A stretch of 64,000 nucleotides of DNA from positions 282,520-346,519 of the forward strand of contig JBCBMY010000004.1 in NCBI GenBank assembly GCA_039822045.1, written 5' to 3'. Below are positions 23,726-34,415 of the stretch, one piece after another. The notes under the pieces were generated by a model, which was given only the letters and a program-made list of their open reading frames with translations, was not told where the DNA came from and did no database searches. The first letter of the stretch is position 1. Every line of letters starts with the position of its first letter. The position numbers and the translations under genes are program-made. The DNA is from HLUCCA09 sp039822045. GTDB taxonomy: Bacteria; Pseudomonadota; Alphaproteobacteria; Rhodobacterales; Rhodobacteraceae.

Positions 23726-25123
23726 TCAAGAATGGATCGGAGCGCCCATGCCGGCGGCCAGCGCCGCTTCGCGCACCGCCTCGGAATAGGTCGGGTGAGC
23801 GTGGCAGGTGCGGGCGAGATCCTCGGCCGAGGCGCCGAACTCCATCGCCACCGCAACCTCGTGAATCAGGTCGCCCACCATCGGGCCGATGAGATGGGCG
23901 CCGAGGATGCGGTCGGTCTCCTTGTCCGCAAGCAGCTTGACGAAGCCCTCGGCGGCAAAGTTGGCCTTGGCGCGGCCATTTCCCATGAAGGAGAACTTGC
24001 CGACCTTGTAGGCCCGGCCCTCGTCCTTGAGTTCCTCCTCGGTCTTGCCGACCGTCGCGACCTCGGGGTGGGTGTAGATCACGCCGGGGATGACGCCGTA
24101 ATTCACATGGCCGGCCTGACCGGCGAGAATCTCGGCGACGGCCATGCCCTCATCCTCGGCCTTATGGGCGAGCATCGGCCCCTCGGTGGCGTCGCCGATG
24201 GCGTAGATGCCCTTCACATTGGTCGAGAAGTGGCTGTTGACGGCGACCTGGCCGCGCTTGGTCATCTCGACGCCCAGCGCCTCGAGCCCCAGCCCGTCGG
24301 TATAGGGTTTGCGGCCGGTCGCCACGAGGACAGTGTCGGCCTCGACCTGATGCTCCGAGCCATCCTTGCGCAAGGTGTAGCTGACGGTGGCCTTGGTCTT
24401 GGTCGCCTGCACCTTCGAGACCGCGGCCCCGGTGACAAACGTAAGGCCCTGCTTGGTCAGGATGCGCTGGAAGGTCTTGGACACTTCGGCATCCATGCCC
24501 GGGGTGATGTGATCGAGATATTCCACCACGGTCACGTCAGTGCCGAGACGCGCATAGACCGAGCCAAGCTCGAGCCCGATCACACCGCCGCCGACCACGA
24601 CCATGCGCTTGGGGATCTTGGCGAGCTCAAGCGCGCCGGTCGACGTGACGACGACCTTCTCGTCGATCTCGACCTCGGCGCCGGGGATTGAGGAGGCTTC
24701 GGACCCGCTGGCCACGACGATGGCCTTGGCCTCGTGCACCTCGTCGCCCACCTTGACCTTGCCGGGCGCGGGGATCGAGCCCCAGCCCTTCAGCCAGTCG
24801 ATCTTGTTTTTCTTGAACAGAAACTCGACGCCCTTGGTGTTGGCGTCGATGGTGCTCTGCTTGTAGCTGAGCATCTGTTTCCAATCGACCTTGGGCGTGG
24901 CGCCCTTCAGGCCCATGGCGGCGAAGTTGTGCTCGGCCTCGTGCAGCTGATGCGAGGCATGGAGGAGCGCCTTCGAGGGAATGCAGCCCACGTTGAGGCA
25001 GGTGCCGCCGAGCGTCTCGCGCCCCTCGACGCAGGCCGTTTTCAGGCCGAGCTGGGCGCAGCGGATGGCGCAGACATAGCCGCCGGGGCCGGAGCCGATG
25101 ATGATGACGTCGTAACTTGCCAT
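23726..25123 (-). CDS. lpd: Dihydrolipoyl dehydrogenase (E3)
   Basis: A 465-residue flavoprotein disulfide reductase. The FAD motif IIGSGPGGYVCAIRCAQ is followed by the redox-active cysteines in GGTCLNVGCIPSKALLH. The NAD motif is VVGGGVIGLELGSV. The second FAD motif is IYAIGDATEGPMLAHKAEDEG, and the catalytic His-Glu pair is in CHAHPTYSEAVREA. E3 reoxidises the lipoyl arms of the 2-oxoglutarate dehydrogenase complex. It is transcribed in the same direction as odhA-odhB, about 3.4 kb downstream after an inserted membrane-protein block. Confidence 0.96.
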   Translation of the reverse strand: MASYDVIIIGSGPGGYVCAIRCAQLGLKTACVEGRETLGGTCLNVGCIPSKALLHASHQLHEAEHNFAAMGLKGATPKVDWKQMLSYKQSTIDANTKGVEFLFKKNKIDWLKGWGSIPAPGKVKVGDEVHEAKAIVVASGSEASSIPGAEVEIDEKVVVTSTGALELAKIPKRMVVVGGGVIGLELGSVYARLGTDVTVVEYLDHITPGMDAEVSKTFQRILTKQGLTFVTGAAVSKVQATKTKATVSYTLRKDGSEHQVEADTVLVATGRKPYTDGLGLEALGVEMTKRGQVAVNSHFSTNVKGIYAIGDATEGPMLAHKAEDEGMAVAEILAGQAGHVNYGVIPGVIYTHPEVATVGKTEEELKDEGRAYKVGKFSFMGNGRAKANFAAEGFVKLLADKETDRILGAHLIGPMVGDLIHEVAVAMEFGASAEDLARTCHAHPTYSEAVREAALAAGMGAPIHS

Positions 25124-25216
25124 GTTGGTGTCCTTTCGTGGTCGGGCGGGGCCGGGGCGGTGCCCCCATCGGCGTGGCGCGGATCGCCCCGGAATGTCGA
25201 ATGCCGGACGGCAGGG

Positions 25217-25621
25217 TCAGAGGAGCAGGGCGGCCAGCAGCATCGCCAATGTGGCGCCGAAGCCGAAGAACCAGATGATGGAGCGCCAGGGCACGGCGCC
25301 CGACGCGTAGGCCGGCACGTAGAGAATGCGGGCAATGAGATAGGTATGGGCGCAGACGGCCGTAAGGGGCGAGGATTTCTCGGAGAGTGTGATGGCGATG
25401 GCGGCGATGCCGTAGAGGATCAGGCTTTCGAAATGGTTCTGCAGGGCGCGGCCAAGGCGCGCCGTCGTGGGGCTGCATTCGGCCGACAGATCGATCGGGC
25501 GGTCGCGGGACGACAGCGTGCGCTTTGTGCCCAGTTCGAGGTTCGCGGGCACCGAGAAGAGGAGGTATTGCACGACCTGCAGCAGCGCGGCGAGGACGAG
25601 GACATTGAGTTCGGGGGTCAT
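25217..25621 (-). CDS. MAPEG-family membrane protein
   Basis: A 134-residue four-helix membrane protein from ATG 25621. Diagnostic segments are NLELGTKRTLSSRDRP, GRALQNHFESLILYGIAAIAI and AHTYLIARILYVPAYASG, which are strongly MAPEG-like. The start overlaps the sulfotransferase stop in ATGA, so it belongs to the coupled series MAPEG - HXXEE - sulfotransferase - MAPEG. It may act on membrane lipids or peroxides; the function is unknown. Confidence 0.85.
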   Translation of the reverse strand: MTPELNVLVLAALLQVVQYLLFSVPANLELGTKRTLSSRDRPIDLSAECSPTTARLGRALQNHFESLILYGIAAIAITLSEKSSPLTAVCAHTYLIARILYVPAYASGAVPWRSIIWFFGFGATLAMLLAALLL

Positions 25622-26520
25622 GCGGAGCGCTCCTGGGGGGCGGGGGCGGGCCCGGCGGCTTTGGGCGTGTAGCCGAAGGCCGCGTAGTCGGCGGCAAAGA
25701 TCCGGGCGGCCGCCGTGCGCGCGGCGCTGTTCTGTGCCAGGGCAGGGTCGGGCGCGCCTTGGGCATTGTGGCGGCGCGCGGGGTCGATCCCGGCGGGCAG
25801 GGGCCGCGCGAGGCGGGTGCAGATCTCGGCATAGAAGGCCGGCAGGTCCTCGGTGCGGCCGACGATATCGGGGCGGAAGAGGTCGGGCCGGATGTTGAGA
25901 ACTTGAGGCCGGAAGTGGCTGTTGAGCACTTCGCCGGCGCCGTCCTCGATCTCGGCCTCGATATAGTCGAGAAACCGCAGGAACCCGTCGGCGGTGTCGG
26001 GGTGGCGCGTCCAATCGAACCGAGTGCGGGCGGTGAGGCGGAGCCGGGTGCCGATGAAATGCGAAAGGCCCCGACGGTCGGACAGGCAGAGGTAGCGAAA
26101 GCCCGACAGGGCGCGGTCAAACGGGTCGCGCACAAGCGCGAGGCGCAGCGCGCTCTGGAGGAGGGCGAGGGGGTCTGTGCCGGTAAGGTCTGCCGCCGAG
26201 ACGGGATCGGTGAAGACGCGCGCCGACATCAGGCTGTGGGGGGCCTGGTCGGGGTTCAACGCGTCGTCGGGCGCGAGGGAGGCGCTGACCGGGACGCCGA
26301 ATTCGAGCAAATGCAGAAAGTGCAGGGCCGAAGACGTGCCGGATTTGCCCGAAGGCTTGAAGGCCCAGGCGCGTGAGGGCGCCACGGCGATATAGGTGAG
26401 CCACTCGAGCGCCCAGCGGGGCTCGCCGAAGGCCGGTTCAAGCTCGGCCAGGGCCGCGGGTGCGGCCTGGCGGGGCTTGCGCGGCGTGCGGGCGAGGGAA
26501 AAGGGCGCGGGTGTCGTCAT
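25618..26520 (-). CDS. Sulfotransferase-family protein
   Basis: A 300-residue protein resembling Sulfotransfer_2 enzymes. A phosphosulfate-binding-like loop is present in AFKPSGKSGTSSALHFLH, and a 3'-phosphate motif in LALVRDPFDRALSGFRYL. The C-terminal part contains RTEDLPAFYAEICTRL. Such enzymes move sulfate from PAPS to carbohydrates or lipids, often for surface polysaccharides. It is coupled by ATGA overlaps to the HXXEE gene before it and the MAPEG gene after it. Confidence 0.72.
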   Translation of the reverse strand: MTTPAPFSLARTPRKPRQAAPAALAELEPAFGEPRWALEWLTYIAVAPSRAWAFKPSGKSGTSSALHFLHLLEFGVPVSASLAPDDALNPDQAPHSLMSARVFTDPVSAADLTGTDPLALLQSALRLALVRDPFDRALSGFRYLCLSDRRGLSHFIGTRLRLTARTRFDWTRHPDTADGFLRFLDYIEAEIEDGAGEVLNSHFRPQVLNIRPDLFRPDIVGRTEDLPAFYAEICTRLARPLPAGIDPARRHNAQGAPDPALAQNSAARTAAARIFAADYAAFGYTPKAAGPAPAPQERSA

Positions 26521-27140
26521 GGCTGGGATTGGTCGGGCCCGTCTGCCGGCGTGCCCGGGCTCTGCTTTGGCGCGGGACGGCGGGCTGCAACGACGATGGC
26601 GGCGTGCAGGACGAGCGTGATGGCAAGGGCGATGATGTGCTGGCCCGTGCTTACCTCGGCCACGACCAGGATGGCGATGCCGAGGGGCAGAAACAGCACG
26701 CCGGCGGTGACGAGCCCCGGATTGTAGCCCCCGAGGACGACCCCCTGGGCGACATGGGCGGTGGCATTGACGAGCATCAGCCAGGCGGCGATCGCGGCCC
26801 AGCCCGGATCGACCAGCGCCGTCAGGCCGACCGTTGCGGCAAGGGGAAGCCAGACGAGGCCCAGATTGATGATCGCAACCTGGACGATTGAAAGTCCGGC
26901 ATAGGACGGGCCAAGCCAGCGGTTGACGAAGGTGCGGAACCGGTCGGCGTCGTGCTCCTCGACCTGGTGGATCATGTAGGCGGGGAGTGCCAGATAGGCC
27001 AGGACGATCGCGGCCGTCTGACCCGGCAGGAGGATCGGCGCGAGCATCAGGAGCAGCAGCGCCGTGGGAAGCGTGCCGTAGACCCAGAACTCGGCAATGC
27101 GCCCGAGCAAGGCGCGGACGGGGCGGGGAAGCGGGGTCAT
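26517..27140 (-). CDS. HXXEE-domain membrane protein
   Basis: A 207-residue protein with about six hydrophobic helices and the motif YMIHQVEEHDADRFRTFVNR (His-x-x-Glu-Glu). A further NATAHVAQG lies near the middle. HXXEE is a conserved but uncharacterised membrane-enzyme-like domain. ATG 27140 overlaps the MAPEG stop and its own stop overlaps the sulfotransferase start, so translation is coupled on both sides. A longer frame upstream is not a gene. Confidence 0.78.
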   Translation of the reverse strand: MTPLPRPVRALLGRIAEFWVYGTLPTALLLLMLAPILLPGQTAAIVLAYLALPAYMIHQVEEHDADRFRTFVNRWLGPSYAGLSIVQVAIINLGLVWLPLAATVGLTALVDPGWAAIAAWLMLVNATAHVAQGVVLGGYNPGLVTAGVLFLPLGIAILVVAEVSTGQHIIALAITLVLHAAIVVAARRPAPKQSPGTPADGPDQSQP

Positions 27141-27547
27141 GCCGGCGCGGTCACGCTGCCGAAGCCCACAAGGTAGAGCGTGAGGACCGCGACGACGCCT
27201 GCGGTCCAGACGAGCGTGCGGAGCCACGGGATGCCGGCGATGTAGACCGGCACGTAGGCGAGGCGTGCGACCACGAAGACCTGGGCGGACAGGACGGTTG
27301 TTGGCGTCGAGATGCCTTTGACGGCCAGGATCAGGATGGCGGGGGCGAAGAGCGCCATGGCGACGACCGAGTTGTCGAGCGCGCGCTGGGCGCGGCCGCC
27401 GAGCGTGCCGGTATCGCGGCCTTCGTCGCGCGGGGTGGAGAGGTAGGGCAGGCCGACATTGGGCAGGGCGATCAGGACCTGCACCACGATGATGGCGATG
27501 AGGAGGAGGCCGTAGAGGCCGAGAAGAGACAGTTCGTCGGTCAGCAT
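27137..27547 (-). CDS. MAPEG-family membrane protein
   Basis: A 136-residue four-helix protein. It shows GRAQRALDNSVVAMALFAPAILILAV and AQVFVVARLAYVPVYIAGIPWLR, the MAPEG signature region. AAGGAG lies before the ATG at 27547. It is the first of the ATGA-linked membrane/sulfotransferase series downstream of odhB. Similarity to the MAPEG protein at 25217 indicates related but distinct paralogues. Confidence 0.85.
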   Translation of the reverse strand: MLTDELSLLGLYGLLLIAIIVVQVLIALPNVGLPYLSTPRDEGRDTGTLGGRAQRALDNSVVAMALFAPAILILAVKGISTPTTVLSAQVFVVARLAYVPVYIAGIPWLRTLVWTAGVVAVLTLYLVGFGSVTAPA

Positions 27548-27611
27548 AGTGGGCTCCTTGGGTCAGGGGCGGCGCGGGTAGGGAGCGTGCGGGAGGGTGG
27601 CAACGGGAGAC

Positions 27612-27651
27612 GCCTCCGGCGGGAGTATTTGGGTCAAGATGATGGGGCGGG
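27612..27651. repeat. Dispersed intergenic element, copy 1
   Basis: It starts GCCTCCGGCGGGAGTATTTG and continues to GATGATGGGGCGGGG. A second copy at 44682-44721 shares the same order of blocks. The CTCC...GGAG core with a following T-rich tract resembles a mini-terminator. Elements of this type are frequent between genes in Rhodobacteraceae (from memory). Confidence 0.6.
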
Positions 27652-28242
27652 GCGGTTCCTGTGCTGGGCGGCCCGGCGTGCGGACGGGGCGGTCGGGGAG
27701 TGCGGCATCCGCATCGGCGTGCGCGAAGCGCTGGCGAGGGACGCGGCCCGGGCCGCGCGCCTGGCGCGGTGCGCCGAGGGGCGGGGTGTGGCGAAGCGGG
27801 TGAGCGTGGGGGCGGCGTCGTAGCCCCGGCCGAGGCGCGTGCGGCCGTGGGGGTCGTGGAGGGCGGCTGTGTCGACGCCTTCGGTTTGGTTGGACCGGGC
27901 CAACGGCGGCACGCGGCGGGGCGGCAGAAGTTTGACGACCGGCATGTCGCACCGGCCAACCTGCGCGAGGGCCTGGTCGGGCCGGGTCGAGAGTGACGTC
28001 GGTTCGGCCAGTCCGGCGCTTGGGGCCCAGGGCGCGCTGGCGACGGGGGCCGTGTTGCAACCGTCCTTAAAGGGGATCGGGGGGGCGGCGTGGTTGCGGC
28101 GGGCGATCCGGGCCTCGGACGTTCGGGGGCGGTCGATGCCGGGCTCACTCAACGCGGTGACATCGGGCGTGGCGACGCCCCGGCGGGCGGCGATGGCGGC
28201 GCGCGGGGTGGACGGCGTGAGATGCGGTGGCGGGCAGGTCAT
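27634..28242 (-). CDS. Possible uncharacterised protein, 202 residues
   Basis: A frame on the strand of the surrounding operon with no competing gene opposite. Its ATG at 28242 overlaps the stop of the preceding short frame in ATGA, as other genes in this block do. Third-position G+C is very high, as in real genes here. The product (MTCPPPHLTPSTPRAAIAAR ...) is Pro/Ala/Arg-rich, with no recognisable domain. Its stop falls inside a dispersed intergenic repeat. It may be a real lineage-specific gene or a chance open frame in GC-rich DNA. Confidence 0.35.
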   Translation of the reverse strand: MTCPPPHLTPSTPRAAIAARRGVATPDVTALSEPGIDRPRTSEARIARRNHAAPPIPFKDGCNTAPVASAPWAPSAGLAEPTSLSTRPDQALAQVGRCDMPVVKLLPPRRVPPLARSNQTEGVDTAALHDPHGRTRLGRGYDAAPTLTRFATPRPSAHRARRAARAASLASASRTPMRMPHSPTAPSARRAAQHRNRPAPSS

Positions 28243-28460
28243 GGGGCCGCAGGCCGGGACGCGGCGATGTCGACGAGGTCACGGCACAGGGTGTCCGGTC
28301 CGGCCCGCGCGGAGGCCATCGCGGAGGCCATCGCGGCGGGGGCGCGGTGCGCGCCGTCGCGCACCGGATCGGGCGCCGGCACATCGATCGCATCGGGGCT
28401 CGACGCTGCACGGGGTGGGCAGAGGCCAGAAAGGATGTCGTCGCGGCTGCGGCGGGGCAT
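28239..28460 (-). CDS. Possible small protein, 73 residues
   Basis: It begins MPRRSRDDILSGLCPPRA at ATG 28460, with a GAAAGAAAG purine tract upstream, and ends by overlapping the next frame (ATGA at 28239-28242). It is basic at the N-terminus and Ala-rich later. No family is recognised. It lies 64 bp past the odhB stop in the same direction. Support is limited to codon bias and coupling. Confidence 0.35.
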   Translation of the reverse strand: MPRRSRDDILSGLCPPRAASSPDAIDVPAPDPVRDGAHRAPAAMASAMASARAGPDTLCRDLVDIAASRPAAP

Positions 28461-28524
28461 GGGCGGCTTTCTTTCGTGGGCGGGGCCCCTGGCCGCCAAG
28501 GGGCGGCCAGGGGGCTCATCGGGA

Positions 28525-30063
<1,539 letters not shown>

Positions 30064-30066
30064 CGT

Positions 30067-33024
30067 TCAGTTTCCTTCGACGTTGAGCGCCTCGTCGACG
30101 AGGGCGGCTTGCTGGGCCTTGTGCTGCGAAGCAAGGCCGGTGGCGGGGGAGGCGGCGGCGGGGCGACCGGCATAGACAGGCCGGGTGATCCGGGCCCCGA
30201 TGCGGGTGAGGACCCATTCGATATTGGGCTCGATGAACGACCAGGCGCCCTGGTTCTTGGGCTCTTCCTGGCACCACACCATCTCGGCCGCCTTGAAGCG
30301 CTCGAGTTCCTTGACGAGCGCGAGGGCGGGGAAGGGATAGAACTGCTCGAGGCGCATCAGGTAGACATCGTCGATGCCGCGGGCGTCGCGTTCCTCCAGA
30401 AGGTCGTAGTAGACCTTGCCCGAGCACATCACGACGCGGCGGATCTTCTCGTCGGGCAGCAGGTGTGCGTGCGAGTTGCCCTTTTCCGCGTCGTCCCACA
30501 GGACCCGGTGGAAGGACGAGCCCGTGGTGAAATCGGCGGCCTCGGAGATGCAGAGCTTGTGCCGCAGAAGCGATTTCGGCGTCATCAGGATCAGCGGCTT
30601 GCGGAACGTCCGGTGGATCTGGCGGCGCAGGATGTGGAAGTAGTTGGCGGGGGTGGAGCAGTTGGCCACGATCCAGTTGTCGCCGCCGCACATAGTGAGG
30701 AACCGCTCGAGCCGCGCCGAGGAATGTTCCGGCCCCTGACCCTCATAGCCGTGGGGCAGCAGGCAGACGAGGCCAGACATGCGCAGCCATTTGCTTTCGC
30801 CCGACGAGATGAACTGGTCGAACATGATCTGGGCGCCGTTGGCGAAGTCGCCGAACTGCGCTTCCCACATCGTCAGCGCGTTGGGCTCGGCCAGCGTGTA
30901 GCCGTATTCGAAGCCGAGGACCGCGTATTCCGAGAGCATCGAGTCGATGACCTCGTAGCGTGACTGGCCCGCGCGGACATTGTTGAGCGGGTAGTAGCGC
31001 TCTTCGGTGTCCTGGTTGACGATGCCGGAATGGCGCTGAGAAAAGGTGCCGCGGGTGCTGTCCTGGCCGGCGAGGCGAACCGGGTAGCCCTCGGTCAACA
31101 GCGAGCCAAAGGCCAGCGCCTCGGCCGTGGCCCAGTCGAAGCCGCGGCCGGTCTCAAACATCTGATGCTTGGCCTCGAGGATGCGGCCCACGGTTTTGTG
31201 CAGCGGGAAGCCCTCGGGCACCGCCGTGAGCGCGCGGCCGATCTCCTCCAGCGTTTCGGGCTTGATCGCGGTTTTGCCGCGCTGATAATCCTCGCCCCGT
31301 TTGTCGAGATGCGACCAGCGGCCGTCGAGCCAGTCGGCCTTGTTGGGTTTGAAGTCCTTGCCGGCCTCGAACTCCTCGGAGAGGTGCGACTGGAAGGCGG
31401 CCTTCATGTCTTCGATCTCGCCCTCGGGGATGAGGCCGTCGGCGACGAGGCGGTCGGTGTAGATCGAGAGCGTCGTTTTGTGCTTCTTGATCCGCTTGTA
31501 CATGATCGGGTTGGTGAACATGGGCTCGTCGCCCTCGTTGTGCCCGAACCGGCGGTAGCAGAACATGTCGATCACCACGTCCTTGCTGAACTTCTGGCGG
31601 AACTCGATGGCGACCTTGGCGGCGTGGACCACCGCTTCGGGGTCGTCGCCGTTCACGTGGAAGATCGGCGCCTCGACCATCAGCGCAATGTCGGTGGGAT
31701 AGGGCGAGGAGCGGCTGAAATGCGGGGCGGTGGTGAAGCCGATCTGGTTGTTGACGATGAGGTGCATCGTGCCGCCGGTGCGGTGGCCCTTGAGGCCCGA
31801 CAGACCGAAGCATTCGGCCACAACGCCCTGTCCGGCAAAGGCCGCGTCGCCATGGAGGAGAATGGGCAGGACCGCTGTGCGGTCGCTGTCGTTGAGCTGG
31901 TCCTGCTTGGCGCGCACCTTGCCCAGCACCACCGGGTTCACCGCTTCGAGGTGTGAGGGGTTGGCGGTGAGCGACAGATGCACCGAGTTGCCGTCGAACT
32001 CGCGGTCTGAGGATGCGCCTAGGTGGTATTTCACGTCGCCCGAGCCGTCGACATCCTCAGGCTTGAAGCTGCCGCCCTGGAATTCGTTGAAGATCGCGCG
32101 GTAGGGCTTGGCCATCACATTGGCGAGCACTGAGAGGCGGCCGCGGTGGGGCATGCCGATCACGATGTCCTTCACCCCAAGCGCGCCGCCCCGCTTGATG
32201 ATCTGTTCCATCGCGGGGATCAGCGCCTCGCCGCCATCGAGGCCGAAGCGCTTGGTGCCCATGTATTTGACGTGCAGGAACTTCTCGAACCCTTCGGCCT
32301 CGACCAGCTTGTTGAGGATCGCGCGGCGGCCCTCGCGGGTGAAGCGGATCTCTTTGTCGAAGCCTTCGATCCGCTCCTTCAGCCAGGCGGCCTCTTCGGG
32401 GTTCGAGATGTGCATGTATTGGAGCGCAAAGGTGCCGCAATAGGTGCGCTTCACGATGGCGAGGATCTGGCGGATCGTGGCGGTCTGCAGCCCCAGCACG
32501 TTGTCGAGAAAGATCGGGCGGTCGAGATCGGCCTCGGCGAAGCCATAGCTTTTGGGGTCGAGCTCGGGGTGGGGCGTTTCCTCGCGCATGCCGAGCGGGT
32601 CGAGATCGGCGGCGAGGTGGCCCCGAATGCGGTAGGCGCGGATCAGCATGATGGCGCGGATCGAGTCGAGCACGGCCCGCTTGATCTGGTCCTCGGTGAC
32701 TTCGACACCGGCCTCTGCGGCCTTCTCGCGGATCTTTTTGCCAGCCTCTTTCACCTCGGCCTTGGCCGCCGGCCATTCCCCGGTGAGCGCTGCGGTGATC
32801 TCGTCGGCCTCGAAGCTGTCGCTGCGCGACCAGGACGGGCCGTTGGCCTCGTGCTTGACCTCGGTTTCGGCGTCGCCCAGCGCGGCGAAGAAGGCCTGCC
32901 ATTCGGCATCGACGGCGTTGGGGTCGTCGGCGTAGCGGGCGTACAGCTGCTCGATATAGGCGGCGTTCGGACCCTGCAGGAAGGACGAGGCGTGGAAGAT
33001 GTCGTTGCGGCTCTGTTCGGTCAT
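30067..33024 (-). CDS. sucA: 2-oxoglutarate dehydrogenase E1 component
   Basis: A 985-residue thiamine-diphosphate enzyme from ATG 33024 (MTEQSRNDIFHASSFLQGPN). The conserved HGDAAFAGQG, the thiamine-binding NNQIGFTT region, YRRFGHNEGDEP, SRRGTFSQRHS-type segment (here DSTRGTFSQRHSG) and LLPHGYEGQGPEHSSAR are all present. It decarboxylates 2-oxoglutarate and passes succinyl to E2. The upstream extension to 33486 is low complexity and not supported. It probably starts a transcript with odhB. Confidence 0.97.
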   Translation of the reverse strand: MTEQSRNDIFHASSFLQGPNAAYIEQLYARYADDPNAVDAEWQAFFAALGDAETEVKHEANGPSWSRSDSFEADEITAALTGEWPAAKAEVKEAGKKIREKAAEAGVEVTEDQIKRAVLDSIRAIMLIRAYRIRGHLAADLDPLGMREETPHPELDPKSYGFAEADLDRPIFLDNVLGLQTATIRQILAIVKRTYCGTFALQYMHISNPEEAAWLKERIEGFDKEIRFTREGRRAILNKLVEAEGFEKFLHVKYMGTKRFGLDGGEALIPAMEQIIKRGGALGVKDIVIGMPHRGRLSVLANVMAKPYRAIFNEFQGGSFKPEDVDGSGDVKYHLGASSDREFDGNSVHLSLTANPSHLEAVNPVVLGKVRAKQDQLNDSDRTAVLPILLHGDAAFAGQGVVAECFGLSGLKGHRTGGTMHLIVNNQIGFTTAPHFSRSSPYPTDIALMVEAPIFHVNGDDPEAVVHAAKVAIEFRQKFSKDVVIDMFCYRRFGHNEGDEPMFTNPIMYKRIKKHKTTLSIYTDRLVADGLIPEGEIEDMKAAFQSHLSEEFEAGKDFKPNKADWLDGRWSHLDKRGEDYQRGKTAIKPETLEEIGRALTAVPEGFPLHKTVGRILEAKHQMFETGRGFDWATAEALAFGSLLTEGYPVRLAGQDSTRGTFSQRHSGIVNQDTEERYYPLNNVRAGQSRYEVIDSMLSEYAVLGFEYGYTLAEPNALTMWEAQFGDFANGAQIMFDQFISSGESKWLRMSGLVCLLPHGYEGQGPEHSSARLERFLTMCGGDNWIVANCSTPANYFHILRRQIHRTFRKPLILMTPKSLLRHKLCISEAADFTTGSSFHRVLWDDAEKGNSHAHLLPDEKIRRVVMCSGKVYYDLLEERDARGIDDVYLMRLEQFYPFPALALVKELERFKAAEMVWCQEEPKNQGAWSFIEPNIEWVLTRIGARITRPVYAGRPAAASPATGLASQHKAQQAALVDEALNVEGN

Positions 33025-33121
33025 GGGCTGTAGACCTTTCGGGTTGGACCGGGCGTCCCCCGCCCGGGGAGGGTGATGTCTCTCAATTCGGTTTGGCGGC
33101 CGGCGCGGCCTTTGCGCCATG

Positions 33122-33946
33122 TCACCATAGCTGGGCCCCCGCGCGAAGAAGGAGTTTTGGGGTGCGGGGCGATCCGCCCGCGGCAAGGCGACGGGTGGCC
33201 ACGCCGGCGCGGTAGAGGGCGAGGCGCGCGATGGGGCGGGCCCCGGCCGAGAGGCGGGGGCGCCGGTAGGACCACGCTTTGCCCGCCGGGATGTCATAGG
33301 CGAAGCGGTCGAACTCGGCGGCATAAAAGGCGCGGAGTTCGGCGAGGAAGGCGGGCGTGAGGCTCTGGTCGTCGAGCTCGGCGCCCCGCGGGTCGGCTTC
33401 GCGCGCCGCGTTGAGATGCGGAGCGTCGGGCTCGTCCGCGGGAGCCGGCCCGCCCGCAGGGACCGGCCCGAAGGTGGCTTCGACATGGTCGAGCACCGGG
33501 GCGAGCCCGTCTTCCAGGCGGAACACCTTCGTGTCGTCCAAAAGGAAATCGGTTTGCGGGCGGAGATGATTGTCGAACGCGAACGGGTGCGAGGGGGCCA
33601 GGGCTGCGTAGTGGCGGAACCATGCCTCCAGCGACAGCCCGACCGGCAGGCGCTGGTAGCCGTTGAGGTGGTGATAGGCGCTGATCACGCGGTCGACGGG
33701 GTGACGGACGACCGCGAAGGACGAGGCGATCATCTCGCGCGGGACGAGCTTCAGAAGGTCGTCGGCCGTGACGTGTTGCGGCGAGGTGCGCGACCAGCGC
33801 AGGCGGGGCGGTGCCGAGAAGTGGGGAGGATGGAAGAGGCCGAGCGGGCCGAACCGGCGCGACAGGGCGTCTTCGATGGTGGTGCCTGCGGCCTTCGGCA
33901 CGTGCAGGAAAACGTGGATCCGCCCGTCATGCAGGAAGAACGGCAT
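33122..33946 (-). CDS. Sulfotransferase-family protein
   Basis: A 274-residue protein from ATG 33946 (MPFFLHDGRIHVFLHVPKAA). The 5'-phosphosulfate loop is HVPKAAGTTIEDAL and the 3'-phosphate site is FAVVRHPVDRVISAYHH. It belongs to the Sulfotransfer_2 type that modifies glycans or lipids. It sits between sucD and odhA on the same strand, one of three sulfotransferase-like genes in this block. Confidence 0.82.
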   Translation of the reverse strand: MPFFLHDGRIHVFLHVPKAAGTTIEDALSRRFGPLGLFHPPHFSAPPRLRWSRTSPQHVTADDLLKLVPREMIASSFAVVRHPVDRVISAYHHLNGYQRLPVGLSLEAWFRHYAALAPSHPFAFDNHLRPQTDFLLDDTKVFRLEDGLAPVLDHVEATFGPVPAGGPAPADEPDAPHLNAAREADPRGAELDDQSLTPAFLAELRAFYAAEFDRFAYDIPAGKAWSYRRPRLSAGARPIARLALYRAGVATRRLAAGGSPRTPKLLLRAGAQLW

Positions 33947-34415
33947 CACCGGCGCTCCGTCCTGGCGCAAGGCCGTGCGCCGGTGCGGGGGGCGGGCCGG
34001 ACGCTCATGGCCGGGCCTCGACCGGTGCAGGCAAAGGGGCATCGGGTGCCGTCTCGGAGAGAGCGTTGAGCCCGCCGTCGTAGGGCCCCCACCGGTCGGC
34101 CGACCATAGCCCCGGCTGAACCTCCTCGTGCGCGACCATGTCGGGGCCGCGGGGCGCAGAGGCCCCTTGGGTGAGCCGGATCCGGTGGAGCGCGTGCGTT
34201 TGAGCTGGAGCCACCGAGGGAGGCCGCCGCCACGCGAACGCGGCCGAGGCGGTTCGCCGGCACCCAGAGACCGACGGCCGAGACACCGATTGACGGGCAT
34301 CTCCACCGGTGGGGGAGGCGCCCGTGCGCTGGTGCTCTCTTTGGCCGGGTTCAGCCATTATCTCCGGCCCCTCCTCTGGGCCCTTGGCGTGTGCCCCCTT
34401 GGGCCGGGGACGGGC
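33947..34415. other. Spacer between sucD and a sulfotransferase gene, with one doubtful short frame
   Basis: About 470 bp on the path of the sucD transcript. A 44-residue minus-strand frame (34005-34139, starting MVAHEEVQPGLWSADRWGPY) looks protein-like but lacks a good ribosome site and any known relative. It ends in an ATGA overlapping a 20-codon frame that runs to the sulfotransferase start. I treat it as unproven. No strong hairpin follows sucD. Confidence 0.35.

Noticed and set aside
30067..33486. 2-oxoglutarate dehydrogenase E1 starting at 33486
   Set aside because: The first about 154 residues of that reading are low-complexity; conserved sequence begins at ATG 33024.
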